Shown: piece after piece, positions 33,356-43,595 of the stretch
Layout of the letters: every line of letters begins with the position of its first letter
How positions within the stretch are numbered: the stretch's first letter is position 1
From: Acidobacteriota bacterium
GTDB lineage: Bacteria; Acidobacteriota; Vicinamibacteria; Marinacidobacterales; Marinacidobacteraceae
DNA length: 64,000 nt
Assembly (NCBI GenBank): GCA_022828085.1
Contig: JAJEIY010000036.1
Span: 1 to 64,000 of the forward strand
Direction: 5' to 3'
Made by a program: the position numbers and the translations under genes
Notes under the pieces: model-generated
The model's input: the letters and a program-made list of their open reading frames with translations, nothing else
Told to the model about the DNA's origin: nothing
Databases searched by the model: none

Positions 33356-36300
33356 ATGGACGGAGAACTGCCAGAGAAGGAGCGCCGATCCACCGGTGTG
33401 ATCGCCTGGTTCGTCCGGAACCGGGTCGCCGCGAACCTCGTGTTCTTCGGCGTTTCGCTGGGCGGCTACCTGGCCCTCGGCGGAATACCGCACGAACTCC
33501 TTCCGGAAACCTCCTCCCCCGCGGTCGTGGTGCGCGTCCTGGTACCCGGGGCGGAAGCCGAAGTGGTCGAGTCCCGGGTGCTGCTCTCACTCGAGGAAGC
33601 GCTGCGGGGCATCGAGGGCGTGCGGGAGATGAGCGGGCTCGCGACGGACGACGCCGGAGGGCTCACGCTGGTACTCGAAGCCGGGGCGGACATTCGCCGG
33701 ATCGGGGACACGGTGCGCGAACGGGTGGGATCCCTCACCTCGCTTCCGGCCGAGGCGGAGGATCCCGTGGTTTCCGAAATCGCCCGGTACCGGGAGATCT
33801 TCCGGATCGCCGTGCACGGGGCGGTGAGCGAGCGAGATCTCCACCAGGCGGCCCGGCGCGTCCACGACGCGGTGGTGGCGGTGCCCGGGGTGGCCGCCGT
33901 GGAGCGGCTGACGGGCTGGGACCAGGAACTGACCATCGAGATCCCGGAGCAGAACCTGACGCGTTTCGGACTGACCTTCGACCGGGTCGCGGACGCCATC
34001 CGGCTGGGTTCCGCGGAAATCCCCGCGGGCACCGCACGGAGCGGAGCCCATGAACTCAGCCTGCGTACCGAGGGCGCGGCGACGACCGCCGCGGACTTCG
34101 GGCGAATTCCGGTCATCACGGCGTCCGGCGGCGGCGTGGTGCGGCTCGCGGACATCGCCGCGGTGACCGACGGCTTCGCGGCGTCCGATCGCGAAGCCTC
34201 GATGAACGGCGAGCCGGCGGTGTTCCTGAGCGTTCTGTTGCAGGACGGTGGCCGGCTCGCGGACACCACGGCAGGCGCGCGGGAGGTCATCCGGGCGATG
34301 GAGCTCCCCGACGGGATCCGGGTCACGCCGTGGTACTTCGCATCCGAGGATTTCCAGGGCCGTCTGGATCTCATGGTCCGGAACGGGCTGTCCGGTCTCG
34401 GACTCATCTTCCTGGTCCTCTTCTTCACGCTCTCGACCCGCCTCGCCGTCTGGACGGCGGCCGGGCTGCCGTTCACGTTCTTCGGCGCCTTCCTCTTGAT
34501 GCCGGGGCTCGGGATCACCGTCAACCTGCTCAGCATGTTCGCGTTCATCGTGGCCCTCGGCATCGTGGTGGACGACGCGATCGTGGTGGGCGAGAACGTC
34601 CAGCGACGGATGGACGACGGTGGGGAGAGCCGGGAGGAATCGGCGATTCGCGGCACCCGGAGGGTCCTCTTCCCGGCCGCCTTCGGGGTACTGACCACGA
34701 TGGCCGCCTTTGCCCCGCTTCTCGGGATTCCTGGCGTCTACGGCGAGCTGATCGGCGATGTGCCGCGGATGGTGATCCCGATCCTGGCGTTCTCGCTGCT
34801 CGAGGCCGCCTGGATCCTCCCGCATCACCTGGCGCACGGCGGCCTGTCCGTGCGTCCGAGCCGCCGTCTCGCGCGGGTCCGGGGCGCGGTCCAGTCGGGC
34901 CTCGACTGGACCGTGGAGGCGATCTACCGGCCCGCGCTCCGGTGGGCGCTCGACAACCGGCTCGCGACCCTGGCGCTCGGAGTCTTCGCACTGTGCCTGG
35001 CGTTCGGGCTCACCGCGGGAGGCTTCGTCCAGGTCGTGACGGGTTCCCCCATGGACAACAACATCGCGTTCGTCCAGGTCAAGCTGCCGGCGGAAGCGAC
35101 TTCGGACGCCACGCGGGCGGTGGTCGCCTCGCTCAACGCGACGGTGGACGAGGTGCGCGAGGCGATTCGCGCCGAGTCGGGAGTGGACGTCGAACGTCAC
35201 CGCGCGGTTCTGGTGGGGCAGCGAATCCCGATCGGGGTCGGGGAGTCCTTCGGCGGACAGGCTGCGGAGGTGGGCCCGTCCGTCGGCCAGATCGTCTGGC
35301 GGCTCAGCCCCCAGGAGGACCGCGCGGGAATCCCGACGCGCGCCGTCGCGGACCGGGTCCGGGACCGGATTCGATCGGAACCGGTGGACGCCAGGGTGTC
35401 CGTGATCAGCGATGCGTTCGGACAGGCGGCGGACGTGTCGCTCCGGATTCGGGGCCCCGAGTTCGAAGGCCTCCTGGCGGCCTCCGGGGCCCTCCAGGCG
35501 GGACTCCGCGAGGTTCCGGGAGTGACGTCCGTTTCCGACGACTTCGAGGGAGGCGCTCCGGGTCTGGTGGCTCGGGTCCGGCCCGGGGAGTCGGGCACCG
35601 GGATCACCGCGGGGGCCGTGGGGCGCCAGCTCCGCCAGGCGTTTCATGGCGAGGAGATCGCGCGGCTGCAGCGGGGCCGCGACGAGATTCGGGTGGTGCT
35701 GCGCGCCCCGCGCGCCGATTCGGGTGGAGCGTTGGGGGTGGCCGGGATGCTCGTGCGCAGCCCCGACGGGCGGGTGAACCCGCTGGGTGCGATCGCCGAG
35801 GTCTCCGCTGCCGCCGGACAGTCGGTCATCCGCCGGGTGGACTCGTTGCGCGCGGTCACCGTGCTGGCCAGCGTGGACGGGCGGGTGGCCACCCCGGACG
35901 CGGTCATCACCGCCGCCCGCGATCAGGTGCTGCCCGGACTCCGCGAGCGCTTCCCGGGATACGACTTCAGCGTTGCCGGGATGGCGGGCGAGGCGGAGGA
36001 GGGCCAGGAAGCCCTGGCGCGCAGCGGGCTTCTGGCCGTGATGCTCATCTTCGTGTTGCTCGCGATCCCGCTCGGTTCGTGGACCCAGCCGTTCCTCATC
36101 CTGGCCGCGATCCCGTTCGGACTCGCCGGAGCCCTGTTCGGGCATCTCATCATGGGAATCAACCTCGACTCGATGAGCCTCTTCGGGATGGTGCCGCTCA
36201 TCGGGATCGTGGTGAACGACGCGCTGGTGATGCTCGACTTCACGAATCGGCGTCGGGCGCGGGGGCTATCGGCCCGGGAGGCGGCGCTCGAGTCCGGACC

Positions 36301-36526
36301 GGCGCGTTTCCGGGCCGTCATCCTCACGTCGGTCACCACTTGCGCCGGCGTGACCCCGTTGTTGGCGGAGCGCAGCTATCAGGCCGCCCTGCTGATTCCG
36401 ATGGCGGTGTCGCTGGCTTTCGGAGTTGCCTTCGCCACCCTGGTCACGTTGTTCGTGGTGCCGGTTCTCTACAGCCTCGCGAGCGACGTGACCGGGACCT
36501 TCGCGCGACCCGGCTCGGCTCCCTGA
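33356..36526 (+). CDS. RND-family efflux permease (AcrB-like)
   Basis: A 1056-aa inner-membrane pump with the duplicated RND architecture: helix 1 (RNRVAANLVFFGVSLGGYLAL), a large periplasmic loop, helices 2-6, a second loop and helices 8-12. The proton-relay Asp pair is present in ALGIVVDDAIVVGENVQRR. In the second half the sequence is LIGIVVNDALVMLDF, which lacks the Lys of AcrB's AKNAIL motif, as in other RND subgroups. Substrate unknown. It ends in a short hairpin shared with the convergent galK. Confidence 0.93.
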   Translation: MDGELPEKERRSTGVIAWFVRNRVAANLVFFGVSLGGYLALGGIPHELLPETSSPAVVVRVLVPGAEAEVVESRVLLSLEEALRGIEGVREMSGLATDDAGGLTLVLEAGADIRRIGDTVRERVGSLTSLPAEAEDPVVSEIARYREIFRIAVHGAVSERDLHQAARRVHDAVVAVPGVAAVERLTGWDQELTIEIPEQNLTRFGLTFDRVADAIRLGSAEIPAGTARSGAHELSLRTEGAATTAADFGRIPVITASGGGVVRLADIAAVTDGFAASDREASMNGEPAVFLSVLLQDGGRLADTTAGAREVIRAMELPDGIRVTPWYFASEDFQGRLDLMVRNGLSGLGLIFLVLFFTLSTRLAVWTAAGLPFTFFGAFLLMPGLGITVNLLSMFAFIVALGIVVDDAIVVGENVQRRMDDGGESREESAIRGTRRVLFPAAFGVLTTMAAFAPLLGIPGVYGELIGDVPRMVIPILAFSLLEAAWILPHHLAHGGLSVRPSRRLARVRGAVQSGLDWTVEAIYRPALRWALDNRLATLALGVFALCLAFGLTAGGFVQVVTGSPMDNNIAFVQVKLPAEATSDATRAVVASLNATVDEVREAIRAESGVDVERHRAVLVGQRIPIGVGESFGGQAAEVGPSVGQIVWRLSPQEDRAGIPTRAVADRVRDRIRSEPVDARVSVISDAFGQAADVSLRIRGPEFEGLLAASGALQAGLREVPGVTSVSDDFEGGAPGLVARVRPGESGTGITAGAVGRQLRQAFHGEEIARLQRGRDEIRVVLRAPRADSGGALGVAGMLVRSPDGRVNPLGAIAEVSAAAGQSVIRRVDSLRAVTVLASVDGRVATPDAVITAARDQVLPGLRERFPGYDFSVAGMAGEAEEGQEALARSGLLAVMLIFVLLAIPLGSWTQPFLILAAIPFGLAGALFGHLIMGINLDSMSLFGMVPLIGIVVNDALVMLDFTNRRRARGLSAREAALESGPARFRAVILTSVTTCAGVTPLLAERSYQAALLIPMAVSLAFGVAFATLVTLFVVPVLYSLASDVTGTFARPGSAP

Positions 36527-36536
36527 CCGCTCAGGG
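36521..36536. terminator. small bidirectional hairpin over convergent stop codons
   Basis: CCCTGA (36521-36526) pairs with TCAGGG (36531-36536) around a 4-nt loop. The two arms contain the stop codons of the RND pump and of galK. The stem is short, so the terminator role is tentative. Confidence 0.35.
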
Positions 36537-37808
36537 CGCGAGGAATGCCGGCCCGGCGGGTGCGGCGTCCAGGAGGTGGGTGCCCTGGGGGACGGCGATT
36601 CCGCGGGGGAGGTAGTACCGCTCGGTCAAGTGGGACCGGACCGCCGGTTCCCGTTTCGGCGAGGCGAGGATCACCACCGAGCCGCCGAGTCCGGCGCCGG
36701 TGAGCCGCGCGCCGAGCGCCCCCGCAACCCGGGCGGTTTCGACGAGCTCGTCGAGGTCCGGGGTGCTGACCTCGCAGTCGCGCCGCAGGCTCTCGTGGGA
36801 TGCGTCAAGCGCCTCGCCGAGAGCGGGGGCGTCGCCCTTCCCGAGATGCTCCACGGCCTCTCGGGTGCGCCGGGCTTCGGTCACGACGTGTCGGAACCGA
36901 CCGTCCAGCGGTTCCGGCAGCCGCGCCGCCACGGCGAGGAGTTCCGGAAGGGTGTGGTTCGCGAGGAGCGCCGGATACCCATCGGCGTCCGGAAAGAACT
37001 TCCGGGCGAGGACCAACGCCTCCCGCGTCTGCCGGACACGTTCGTCGAAGATGCGCCCGGCGGCGGCTCCCTTGTCGGCGCGCCGGCCGCTGTAGGCGAC
37101 CACGAAGCGAAACCGTGACGGGTTCACCGGGACGGGGGTCCAACCGCGCGGCTCGAAAGTGATGTGGAGCGCGTGCCCGCGCCTGCCGCCCAGGCAGATG
37201 GACTGGTCCATCGCGCCCCCCTGGATGGCCACTCCGTGTTCCGCGTCGGCGAGATCGAGGGCAAGCCGCATCGCCGTTTCGTCCGGCAGGCCGGCGCCGG
37301 GGACCACCCGGCCCCGAACCGCGAGCAGCGCGAGCGCACCCGCGATCACCACCGCCGACGAAGACGAGAGACCGGCGGCCACGGGAAGGTCGGAGGCGAT
37401 CGCCCCGTCGAACCCGGCGCGGGACCCCGGCGTCCAGCGGCCCGCGTCGAGGGCGGCCCCGGCGGCGGCCAGATAGCGCCCGAATCCCGCGGGCGCGCGC
37501 GTGTCCCCGAGGGAGAAATCGGCTTCGTCGAATCCGGGTGCGGTCGTCAGGCACCGCACCCGGTCGTCCTGGCGGGCCGCAAAGGCGAGCGCGACGCCGT
37601 GGGAGAGCGCGGCGGGAAGGACGGGTAGTCCGCAGTAGTCCACGTGCTCCCCGATGAGGTTCACCCGCCCGGGAGCGAAGGCGACTCCTTCCGGAGCGCG
37701 GCCGAAGCGCGTGCGGAAGGCACGCCCCGCAGCGTTCACGGGAGGCGGCTGCGCCGCGCCGGCCTCCTTCCGGGAGCGGCTCGTCTCCCCGGGAGCTGTG
37801 CGGCTCAC
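36531..37808 (-). CDS. galK: galactokinase
   Basis: GHMP-family kinase that phosphorylates galactose at C1 (Leloir pathway). 425 aa with a ~40-residue N-terminal extension. Motifs in order: APGRVNLIGEHVDYCG (galactokinase signature, about residue 45), LPVAAGLSSSSAVVIAG (ATP loop), GVAIQGGAMDQSICLGG with the catalytic Asp, and LTGAGLGGSVVIL near the C-terminus. The GTG start overlaps the Lhr stop (GTGA). No galT, galE or galM is nearby, so a related sugar kinase role is possible. Confidence 0.88.
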   Translation of the reverse strand: MSRTAPGETSRSRKEAGAAQPPPVNAAGRAFRTRFGRAPEGVAFAPGRVNLIGEHVDYCGLPVLPAALSHGVALAFAARQDDRVRCLTTAPGFDEADFSLGDTRAPAGFGRYLAAAGAALDAGRWTPGSRAGFDGAIASDLPVAAGLSSSSAVVIAGALALLAVRGRVVPGAGLPDETAMRLALDLADAEHGVAIQGGAMDQSICLGGRRGHALHITFEPRGWTPVPVNPSRFRFVVAYSGRRADKGAAAGRIFDERVRQTREALVLARKFFPDADGYPALLANHTLPELLAVAARLPEPLDGRFRHVVTEARRTREAVEHLGKGDAPALGEALDASHESLRRDCEVSTPDLDELVETARVAGALGARLTGAGLGGSVVILASPKREPAVRSHLTERYYLPRGIAVPQGTHLLDAAPAGPAFLAP

Positions 37809-40800
37809 GCCGGAGTCATCCGGACGGGGCCCTGGCCGCCGGGAGTCAGCCCGCCATCGCCCAGGACCAGGTTCTCGGACGAGGTGACCGGGATGCGCGG
37901 GCCCGGGACCAGGATGCCGGACAGGTTCAGCGGATCGGCGGCGCCGATGGTCAGCCGCGCCCCGGGGTCGGCCCCGTTCCGGCCCGCCCGGCGGAGCGGT
38001 GCGACCGCCTCGGGCAGCGCGAACTGTTCCCCGGGGAAGGTGGAGACGAACTGGCCGCCCACCACCTCGCCGCGCATCTCCAGCCGCCGCAGGACGAGCT
38101 GCAGGTCCCGCCAGCGCGACGGGGTCCGCTCCCGCTTCAGCAGTTCGCGGAACACCACGCCCCAGCGCCGGAGGAGCTGGCGCGCCACTCCTTCATGGTC
38201 CGCGGGTTCTGGCTCACCCCCGCCGGGCGCCGCGAGGAGCGCCCAGCGGCCCGGCGAATAGCGGGCCTTGCGCCGGCGGTAGCGCCCGTATGCGCTCCGC
38301 CGCCGCGGATCCATGAGCGCCCGCAGGTTGTCGAAACCGTCCGCGGTGACCCGGCCACGGGCGGTCAGCTCCCAGAGTGCATCCTCGAGAGCTGCGGGCA
38401 GCAACCCGGATCGCGCCTGGAGTTCGGTAAAGAACTGGGCGCCGCCGCTTTCCAGAAGCCCGAGTACCTTGCCGGCGGCGGAGGAGAGGTCGTCCGGGTC
38501 CGCTCCCCGCGGCCGGAGCCACCGGCTGAGATCGCTCCTGAGAAGCAGACCGATCGGAGCGGCCCGGGTCGGCCGCGCCGGGCTCCCGCTCGGGGACGGC
38601 TCCGGATCGGACGTCCGGCCCCAGACCACTTCCCCCGAGAGACAGTTCGCGTCGAGCCAGTCGCGCCGGTAGCCGGTGACTCGCACCGGCAGGATCCGGG
38701 ACTCCCAGGCCGCCGCCGGCGCTTCGAGTCCCTGGAGCTGGGCGATCACCTCCCGGACCCCGTGCGGACCGTGGAGACGGGTCTCCGCGGTCAGGTGCTG
38801 CCACCCGGCGAGGAACTCGAGGAAGGCGGCGGCGCTGACCGGCGCCGACTCGCGGCGGAGCCGGGCGAGGGTGAGCCGATGGATGCGGGCGAGCACCCGC
38901 CGGTGGCACCACTCGGGCGGCCGGTCAGCGGCCGGGGTGCGGCGAAACCGTCCCTGGAGCACCAGTCCTTCGGCCTCGAGCAGCGAGAGCGCTGCCCCGA
39001 TCCGGGCTTCGGGAAGGGCGAGGCGGGCGGCGAGCGCGGCGACGGTGACCGGACCGGAGCAGTCCATCACCCCGCGCAGAAGCGCAGCCACGGCTTCCGC
39101 CCGGGTGTCCGCGGCGTCGCCGTCGCCCGGGGCCGCGGCCCGAGGGGGAAGCAAGGCGTCCGGCCAGACGGCCCGGGCGAGCCTCAACCGTTCCGCGGCC
39201 ACCCAGAACCGGGCGTCTCCGGCGACCACCGTCCCGGCGCGGTTCCCGGCCTCGAGTTCCTCGAAGAACCCGCTCCACTCCGGTGTCTCCCGGACGGCTC
39301 CGAGCGTGAGGAGCGCGTCGTGGAGTTCGTCTGCGTCCCGAACCAGCGGCGCCGCTTCCGCGGCGGCCTGCGCGATCGCTTCGGGGTCGAGCACCGCCTC
39401 GGTGTCGAGCTCGGGCGGGAGCGACCGGCGCATCCGCACCGCCCGCGAGCGGCGTTCTTCGAGCGGGGCCGGGTCGAGGAAGGCGAACGGGTTGGCGTTC
39501 AGGATCTCGGCCGCGAAGGGCGACGCCTCGGGGGTGTCCACCGCCACGGTGCGGACCTTCCCGTCCCGGATGTCCTCGAGGAGCGCGCGGAGGCCGTCGA
39601 CATCCAGCGCCTCGCGCAGGCAGTCGCGGATCGCCTCGTCCACCAGCGGATGCTCCGGAATCCGGACCTCGCCGGCGAGGTTCTCGGCGCAGGCGGCCTG
39701 GTCCGGGAACACCGCGGCGAGCAGGTCGTCGGTGAGCATTCGCTGGATCGGAGGGGGAACACGCTGGCCGTGCCGGCGGCGGGGCACCTGGAGCGCCCGC
39801 GAGACCGCCCAGCGCCAGCGCGCCGCGAAGAGCGGAACCCCGAGGACCGCCTGGGTGAGCACGTGTTCCAGGTTGCCGGGTTTCAGGAACGAGAAGACGG
39901 ATTCGAGCGGGAAGGAGTGCAGGTCGGTGAGCGAGATGACGATGCCGTCGTCGGTCGCCGCCGCCTGGAGTTCCAGGTTGAAGGAGCGGCAGAAGCGCTT
40001 CCGGAGGGCGAGTCCCCAGGCGCGGTTGATCCGGCTGCCGAAGGGAGCGTGGATGACGAGCTGCATGCCGCCCGAGTCGTCGAAGAAGCGCTCGGCGACC
40101 ACCGTCCGCTGACTCGGCATGGCGCCGAGCGCGGCCCTGCCGGCGGCCAGGTAGCGCAGGACCTGGTCAGTCCCGGCGCCGTCGAGGCGGCAGTCCCGCT
40201 GCAACGCGCTCCTCGCCTCCGCGGCGCTCTGTTCGACCCGCTCGCGGAGTTCCGCCACCCGGACGCTCAGCTCGGCGGTGCGTCCCGGAGCCTCGCCCCG
40301 CCAGAAGGGAATGGTCGGCGCCGCGCCCTCGGCGTCCTCGACCCGGACCTGTCCCTGGGCGATGCGCCGGATCCGCCAGGACGTGGTGCCCAACAGGAAC
40401 ACGTCACCCGCGTAGCTCTCGATGGCGAAGTCCTCGTCGAGCTGGCCCACCACCCGGTCGTCGGGCTCGGCGACTACCTGGTACTGCGCCGTTTCCGGAA
40501 TCGCGCCGCCGTTCTGGATGGCCGCGAGGCGGGCGTTCCGGCGGGCGCGGACCGTGCCCGCGACGGAGTCCCGGTGCAGGAAGGCGCCCCGGCGTCCCCG
40601 GGTGGTCGCGACGCCCTCGGCGAGCACTCCGACGACCGCGTCAAAGGCCGCCCGCTCGAGACGGCGGTAGGGATAGGCGCCGCGCACGAAACCGAACAGG
40701 CTGTCCAGATCGTGCCGTTCCTCCGGCGTCGCGCCCGCTTCGGCGACGAGTTGCTGCGCCAGGATGTCGAGCGGCGCTTCGGGAATGCGGATCCGGTCCA

Positions 40801-41992
40801 GGTCGCCGGACTCCACGGCGGCCATCAGCGCCGCGCATTCGACCAGCTCGTCGCGGGTGGTGGGGAAGAACCGTCCCTTCGGGATGGCGCCGAGCCAGTG
40901 GCCCGAGCGCCCCACCCGCTGGAGCGCCACCGCGATGGAACGCGGCGAGCCGAGCTGGCACGCCAGGTCCACCGAGCCGATGTCGATCCCCAGTTCGAGC
41001 GAGGCGGTCGCGACGATCGCCCGGACCTCCCCGGAGTGGAGGCGCCGCTCGGCTTCGAGCCGCACCTCGCGTGCGAGGCTCCCGTGGTGGGCCAGCACCG
41101 CGTCTTCCGGCAGGCGTTCGCTCAGCACGTGGGTGAGCCGCTCCACCATCCGCCGGGTGTTGACGAAGACCAGGGTGGTCTCGTGTTCCTCGATGAGCGC
41201 AGCGATCCGGTCCCGGATGTCCTCCATGATCTCGTGGGTGGCGACCGCCCCGAGTTCGGACCCCGGAACCTCCACCGCCAGGTCCATCTCCCGCCGGTGC
41301 CCGACGGGAACCACTGTCGGTCCCTCCGGTGTTCGCGGGCTGAGGAACCGGGCGACCTCGGACAGCGGCCGCACCGTCGCCGAGAGCCCGATGCGCTGGA
41401 GCGGGCGGCCGGCGAGCCGGTCGAGGCGTTCGAGGGAGAGCGCCAGGTGGGTGCCCCGCTTGTCGCGGGCGAGCGCGTGGATCTCGTCCACGATCACGCT
41501 GTCCGCGGTGCGTAGCATCTCCCGCCCGCGGGCCGCGGTGAGCAGCAGGTACAGCGATTCGGGGGTGGTGACCAGGATGTGGGGCGGCTTCCTCGTCATC
41601 CGGGCCCGTTCGGCGGCGGGGGTGTCTCCGGTGCGGAGTTCGGCGCGGACCGGTGGCAGCGGCTCCCCGTCCGCTTTTGCACGAGCGGCGATGCCGGCGA
41701 GCGGGGCCTCGAGATTGCGGCGGATGTCGGCGCTCAGCGCCTTCAGCGGCGAGACGTAGACCACCCGGGTCTCGTCCGGGAGCGCCCCGCCCCGGGCCTC
41801 CCGCGTCAGCCGGTCCAGCGCGAAGAGGAAGGCGGCGAGCGTCTTCCCCGAACCGGTCGGAGCGGTGATCAGCACGTCCTCGCCCCGGGCGATGACGGGC
41901 CATCCCTTTTCCTGCGGCTCGGTGGGGGCCTCGAACCGCTCCCGGAACCAACCGGCGACGGCGGGGTCGAAGCGGGACAGGGAAGAGGTCAC
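37805..41992 (-). CDS. lhr: Lhr-type (long) ATP-dependent helicase
   Basis: A 1395-aa superfamily-2 helicase, a long Lhr with the C-terminal extension. N-terminal RecA-like domain with ITAPTGSGKT (Walker A) and VIVDEIHAL (DEIH box); second RecA domain with AHHGSLAREVRLEAERRL, VATASLELGIDIG and QRVGRSGH. Then a winged helix, the Lhr core, and a ~500-residue Lhr-CTD. Proposed roles of Lhr are DNA repair and RNA-DNA hybrid unwinding. The start is a GTG; TACATT about 34 nt upstream may be its -10. It is translationally coupled to galK, a pairing with no evident functional sense. Confidence 0.93.
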   Translation of the reverse strand: MTSSLSRFDPAVAGWFRERFEAPTEPQEKGWPVIARGEDVLITAPTGSGKTLAAFLFALDRLTREARGGALPDETRVVYVSPLKALSADIRRNLEAPLAGIAARAKADGEPLPPVRAELRTGDTPAAERARMTRKPPHILVTTPESLYLLLTAARGREMLRTADSVIVDEIHALARDKRGTHLALSLERLDRLAGRPLQRIGLSATVRPLSEVARFLSPRTPEGPTVVPVGHRREMDLAVEVPGSELGAVATHEIMEDIRDRIAALIEEHETTLVFVNTRRMVERLTHVLSERLPEDAVLAHHGSLAREVRLEAERRLHSGEVRAIVATASLELGIDIGSVDLACQLGSPRSIAVALQRVGRSGHWLGAIPKGRFFPTTRDELVECAALMAAVESGDLDRIRIPEAPLDILAQQLVAEAGATPEERHDLDSLFGFVRGAYPYRRLERAAFDAVVGVLAEGVATTRGRRGAFLHRDSVAGTVRARRNARLAAIQNGGAIPETAQYQVVAEPDDRVVGQLDEDFAIESYAGDVFLLGTTSWRIRRIAQGQVRVEDAEGAAPTIPFWRGEAPGRTAELSVRVAELRERVEQSAAEARSALQRDCRLDGAGTDQVLRYLAAGRAALGAMPSQRTVVAERFFDDSGGMQLVIHAPFGSRINRAWGLALRKRFCRSFNLELQAAATDDGIVISLTDLHSFPLESVFSFLKPGNLEHVLTQAVLGVPLFAARWRWAVSRALQVPRRRHGQRVPPPIQRMLTDDLLAAVFPDQAACAENLAGEVRIPEHPLVDEAIRDCLREALDVDGLRALLEDIRDGKVRTVAVDTPEASPFAAEILNANPFAFLDPAPLEERRSRAVRMRRSLPPELDTEAVLDPEAIAQAAAEAAPLVRDADELHDALLTLGAVRETPEWSGFFEELEAGNRAGTVVAGDARFWVAAERLRLARAVWPDALLPPRAAAPGDGDAADTRAEAVAALLRGVMDCSGPVTVAALAARLALPEARIGAALSLLEAEGLVLQGRFRRTPAADRPPEWCHRRVLARIHRLTLARLRRESAPVSAAAFLEFLAGWQHLTAETRLHGPHGVREVIAQLQGLEAPAAAWESRILPVRVTGYRRDWLDANCLSGEVVWGRTSDPEPSPSGSPARPTRAAPIGLLLRSDLSRWLRPRGADPDDLSSAAGKVLGLLESGGAQFFTELQARSGLLPAALEDALWELTARGRVTADGFDNLRALMDPRRRSAYGRYRRRKARYSPGRWALLAAPGGGEPEPADHEGVARQLLRRWGVVFRELLKRERTPSRWRDLQLVLRRLEMRGEVVGGQFVSTFPGEQFALPEAVAPLRRAGRNGADPGARLTIGAADPLNLSGILVPGPRIPVTSSENLVLGDGGLTPGGQGPVRMTPA

Positions 41993-42145
41993 GGTGGTCC
42001 GGGCCCGAACAAAGGCAAAGGGAAGAATGTAGTGCGGAACGGCTGGCGGTGCGTCGACAAGGTCGGATCAGCACCGAGGCCGTCCAGGCCCGGTTGCCGT
42101 GAAAACGCAGCGGCGGCGGGACGCCCACGGTCCATATGGCGCGCC

Positions 42146-42192
42146 GGCTTGGAACGCCGACCTCTGGTCGGCACAGCGGGCCGGAGGCCCGC
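42146..42192 (+). repeat. twin-hairpin repeat
   Basis: GGCTTGGAAC leads into hairpin GCCGACC/GGTCGGC (42156-42172), then GCGGGCC/GGCCCGC (42176-42192). It lies in the 274-bp divergent gap between lhr and kynU. Nothing else is seen in this gap beyond promoter-like elements. Confidence 0.75.
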
Positions 42193-42253
42193 GGACGACC
42201 TACCGCTGGCCGCCCTCGGCGACGCGGGACCCTGTTGACGGGATGCCAAGCGG

Positions 42254-42259
42254 AATAAT
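42254..42259 (+). promoter_or_regulatory. -10-like box (AATAAT) for kynU, leaderless start
   Basis: AATAAT ends 7 nt before the ATG at 42267, and no Shine-Dalgarno sequence is present. TTGACG at 42235-42240 resembles a -35 but the spacing is only 13 nt. Confidence 0.4.
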
Positions 42260-42266
42260 CCCTTCC

Positions 42267-43544
42267 ATGCCTCGAGACCGGCGGGCGGCGGCGAGCGTCC
42301 CCGAACCGCTTCGGCGCGAGGACGTCCTCGAGCGCGACCGGAACGATCCGCTGGCCTCCTTCCGTGACCGGTTCGAGCTCCCCGAGGGCGTGATCTACCT
42401 CGACGGGAACTCGCTGGGCCCCCCGTCCGTGGGAATGCGCACCCGGATCGAGTCGCTGCTCGCCGACGAGTGGGGCCGGGACCTGGTCGCCTCCTGGAAC
42501 CGTCACGGCTGGTTCCGGCTGCCCGAGCGGGTGGGGGCGCGGATCGCGCCGCTGCTCGGCGCCGCGGAGGACGAGGTGATCGCCGCCGACTCGGTGTCCC
42601 TCAATCTCTTCAAGTTGCTCGCGGCCCTGTTGCGGAAGCCGGGATCGCGGCGAGTGGTGCTGGCCGAGGAGACCAACTTCCCCACCGATCTCTACATGGC
42701 CGAGGGGCTCGTGAGCCTGCTCCGGGAGAGCGGCGCCGAGCTTCGCATCGTGCCCCCGGACGATTTCGAGGCCGCGCTCGGACCCGAGGTGGCGGTCGCG
42801 ACGCTGACCCAGGTGGACTTCCGGACCGGCCGGAAACACGACCTCCGCCGGCTCACCGCGGCCGCGCGGGACTCGGGGATTCCCGTCGTCTGGGACCTGA
42901 GCCACAGCGCCGGGGCCTTCCCGCTGCAACTGAACGACGACGGGGTCGAGTTCGCGGTCGGCTGCGGCTACAAGTATCTGAACGGCGGTCCCGGGGCGCC
43001 CGGTTTTCTCTACGTGGCCCGCCGTCTCCAGCAGTCTCTCGATACCCCGCTCTCCGGGTGGATGGGCCACCGCAGCCCCTTCGAGTTCGAAACGCACTAC
43101 CGGCCGGCGGCCGGGGTGCGGCGGTTTCTGAGCGGGACCCCGGGGATCCTGTCCATGATCGCCCTTGAGGAGGGGCTCCGGACCTTCGAGGGAGTCGATC
43201 TCGAGGCGCTCCAAGCCAAGAGCGAAGCCCTCGGGGACCTGTTCCTGCGCCTCGCCGGCGAGCGGCTCCGGGAGTTCGGGGTGGAACCGGCGAGTCCTCG
43301 CAACGCCCGCGAGCGCGGGAGCCAGGTCTCGCTCCGGCACCCCTACGGCTATCCGGTCATGCAGGCTCTCATTGCGAGGGGGGTGGTCGGGGACTTCCGG
43401 GAACCGGACCTCCTCCGGTTCGGCTTCGCTCCGCTCTACGTGCGGTACCGGGATGTCTGGGACGCGGTCGAAGCGCTGCGCGAGGTCCTGGCGAGCAGCG
43501 AGTACGAAGAACCGCGCTTCCGCCGCCGGCACCCGGTGACCTGA
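42267..43544 (+). CDS. kynU: kynureninase
   Basis: PLP enzyme of tryptophan catabolism that cleaves kynurenine to anthranilate (or 3-hydroxykynurenine to 3-hydroxyanthranilate) and alanine. 425 aa, normal length. Motifs: VIYLDGNSLGPPSVGM, TNFPTDLYMAEG, VVWDLSHSAGAFPLQL with the PLP Asp, and the lysine motif GCGYKYLNGGPGAPGFLYV. The ATG at 42267 is chosen over 42099 and 42243 because of the AATAAT box 7 nt upstream. No other kyn gene lies nearby; it is a single-gene unit. Confidence 0.92.
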   Translation: MPRDRRAAASVPEPLRREDVLERDRNDPLASFRDRFELPEGVIYLDGNSLGPPSVGMRTRIESLLADEWGRDLVASWNRHGWFRLPERVGARIAPLLGAAEDEVIAADSVSLNLFKLLAALLRKPGSRRVVLAEETNFPTDLYMAEGLVSLLRESGAELRIVPPDDFEAALGPEVAVATLTQVDFRTGRKHDLRRLTAAARDSGIPVVWDLSHSAGAFPLQLNDDGVEFAVGCGYKYLNGGPGAPGFLYVARRLQQSLDTPLSGWMGHRSPFEFETHYRPAAGVRRFLSGTPGILSMIALEEGLRTFEGVDLEALQAKSEALGDLFLRLAGERLREFGVEPASPRNARERGSQVSLRHPYGYPVMQALIARGVVGDFREPDLLRFGFAPLYVRYRDVWDAVEALREVLASSEYEEPRFRRRHPVT

Positions 43545-43595
43545 GGCGGTTCGCCCGGCTCGATCAGTCCAGGGATTCCCGCACCTGCTCGACGA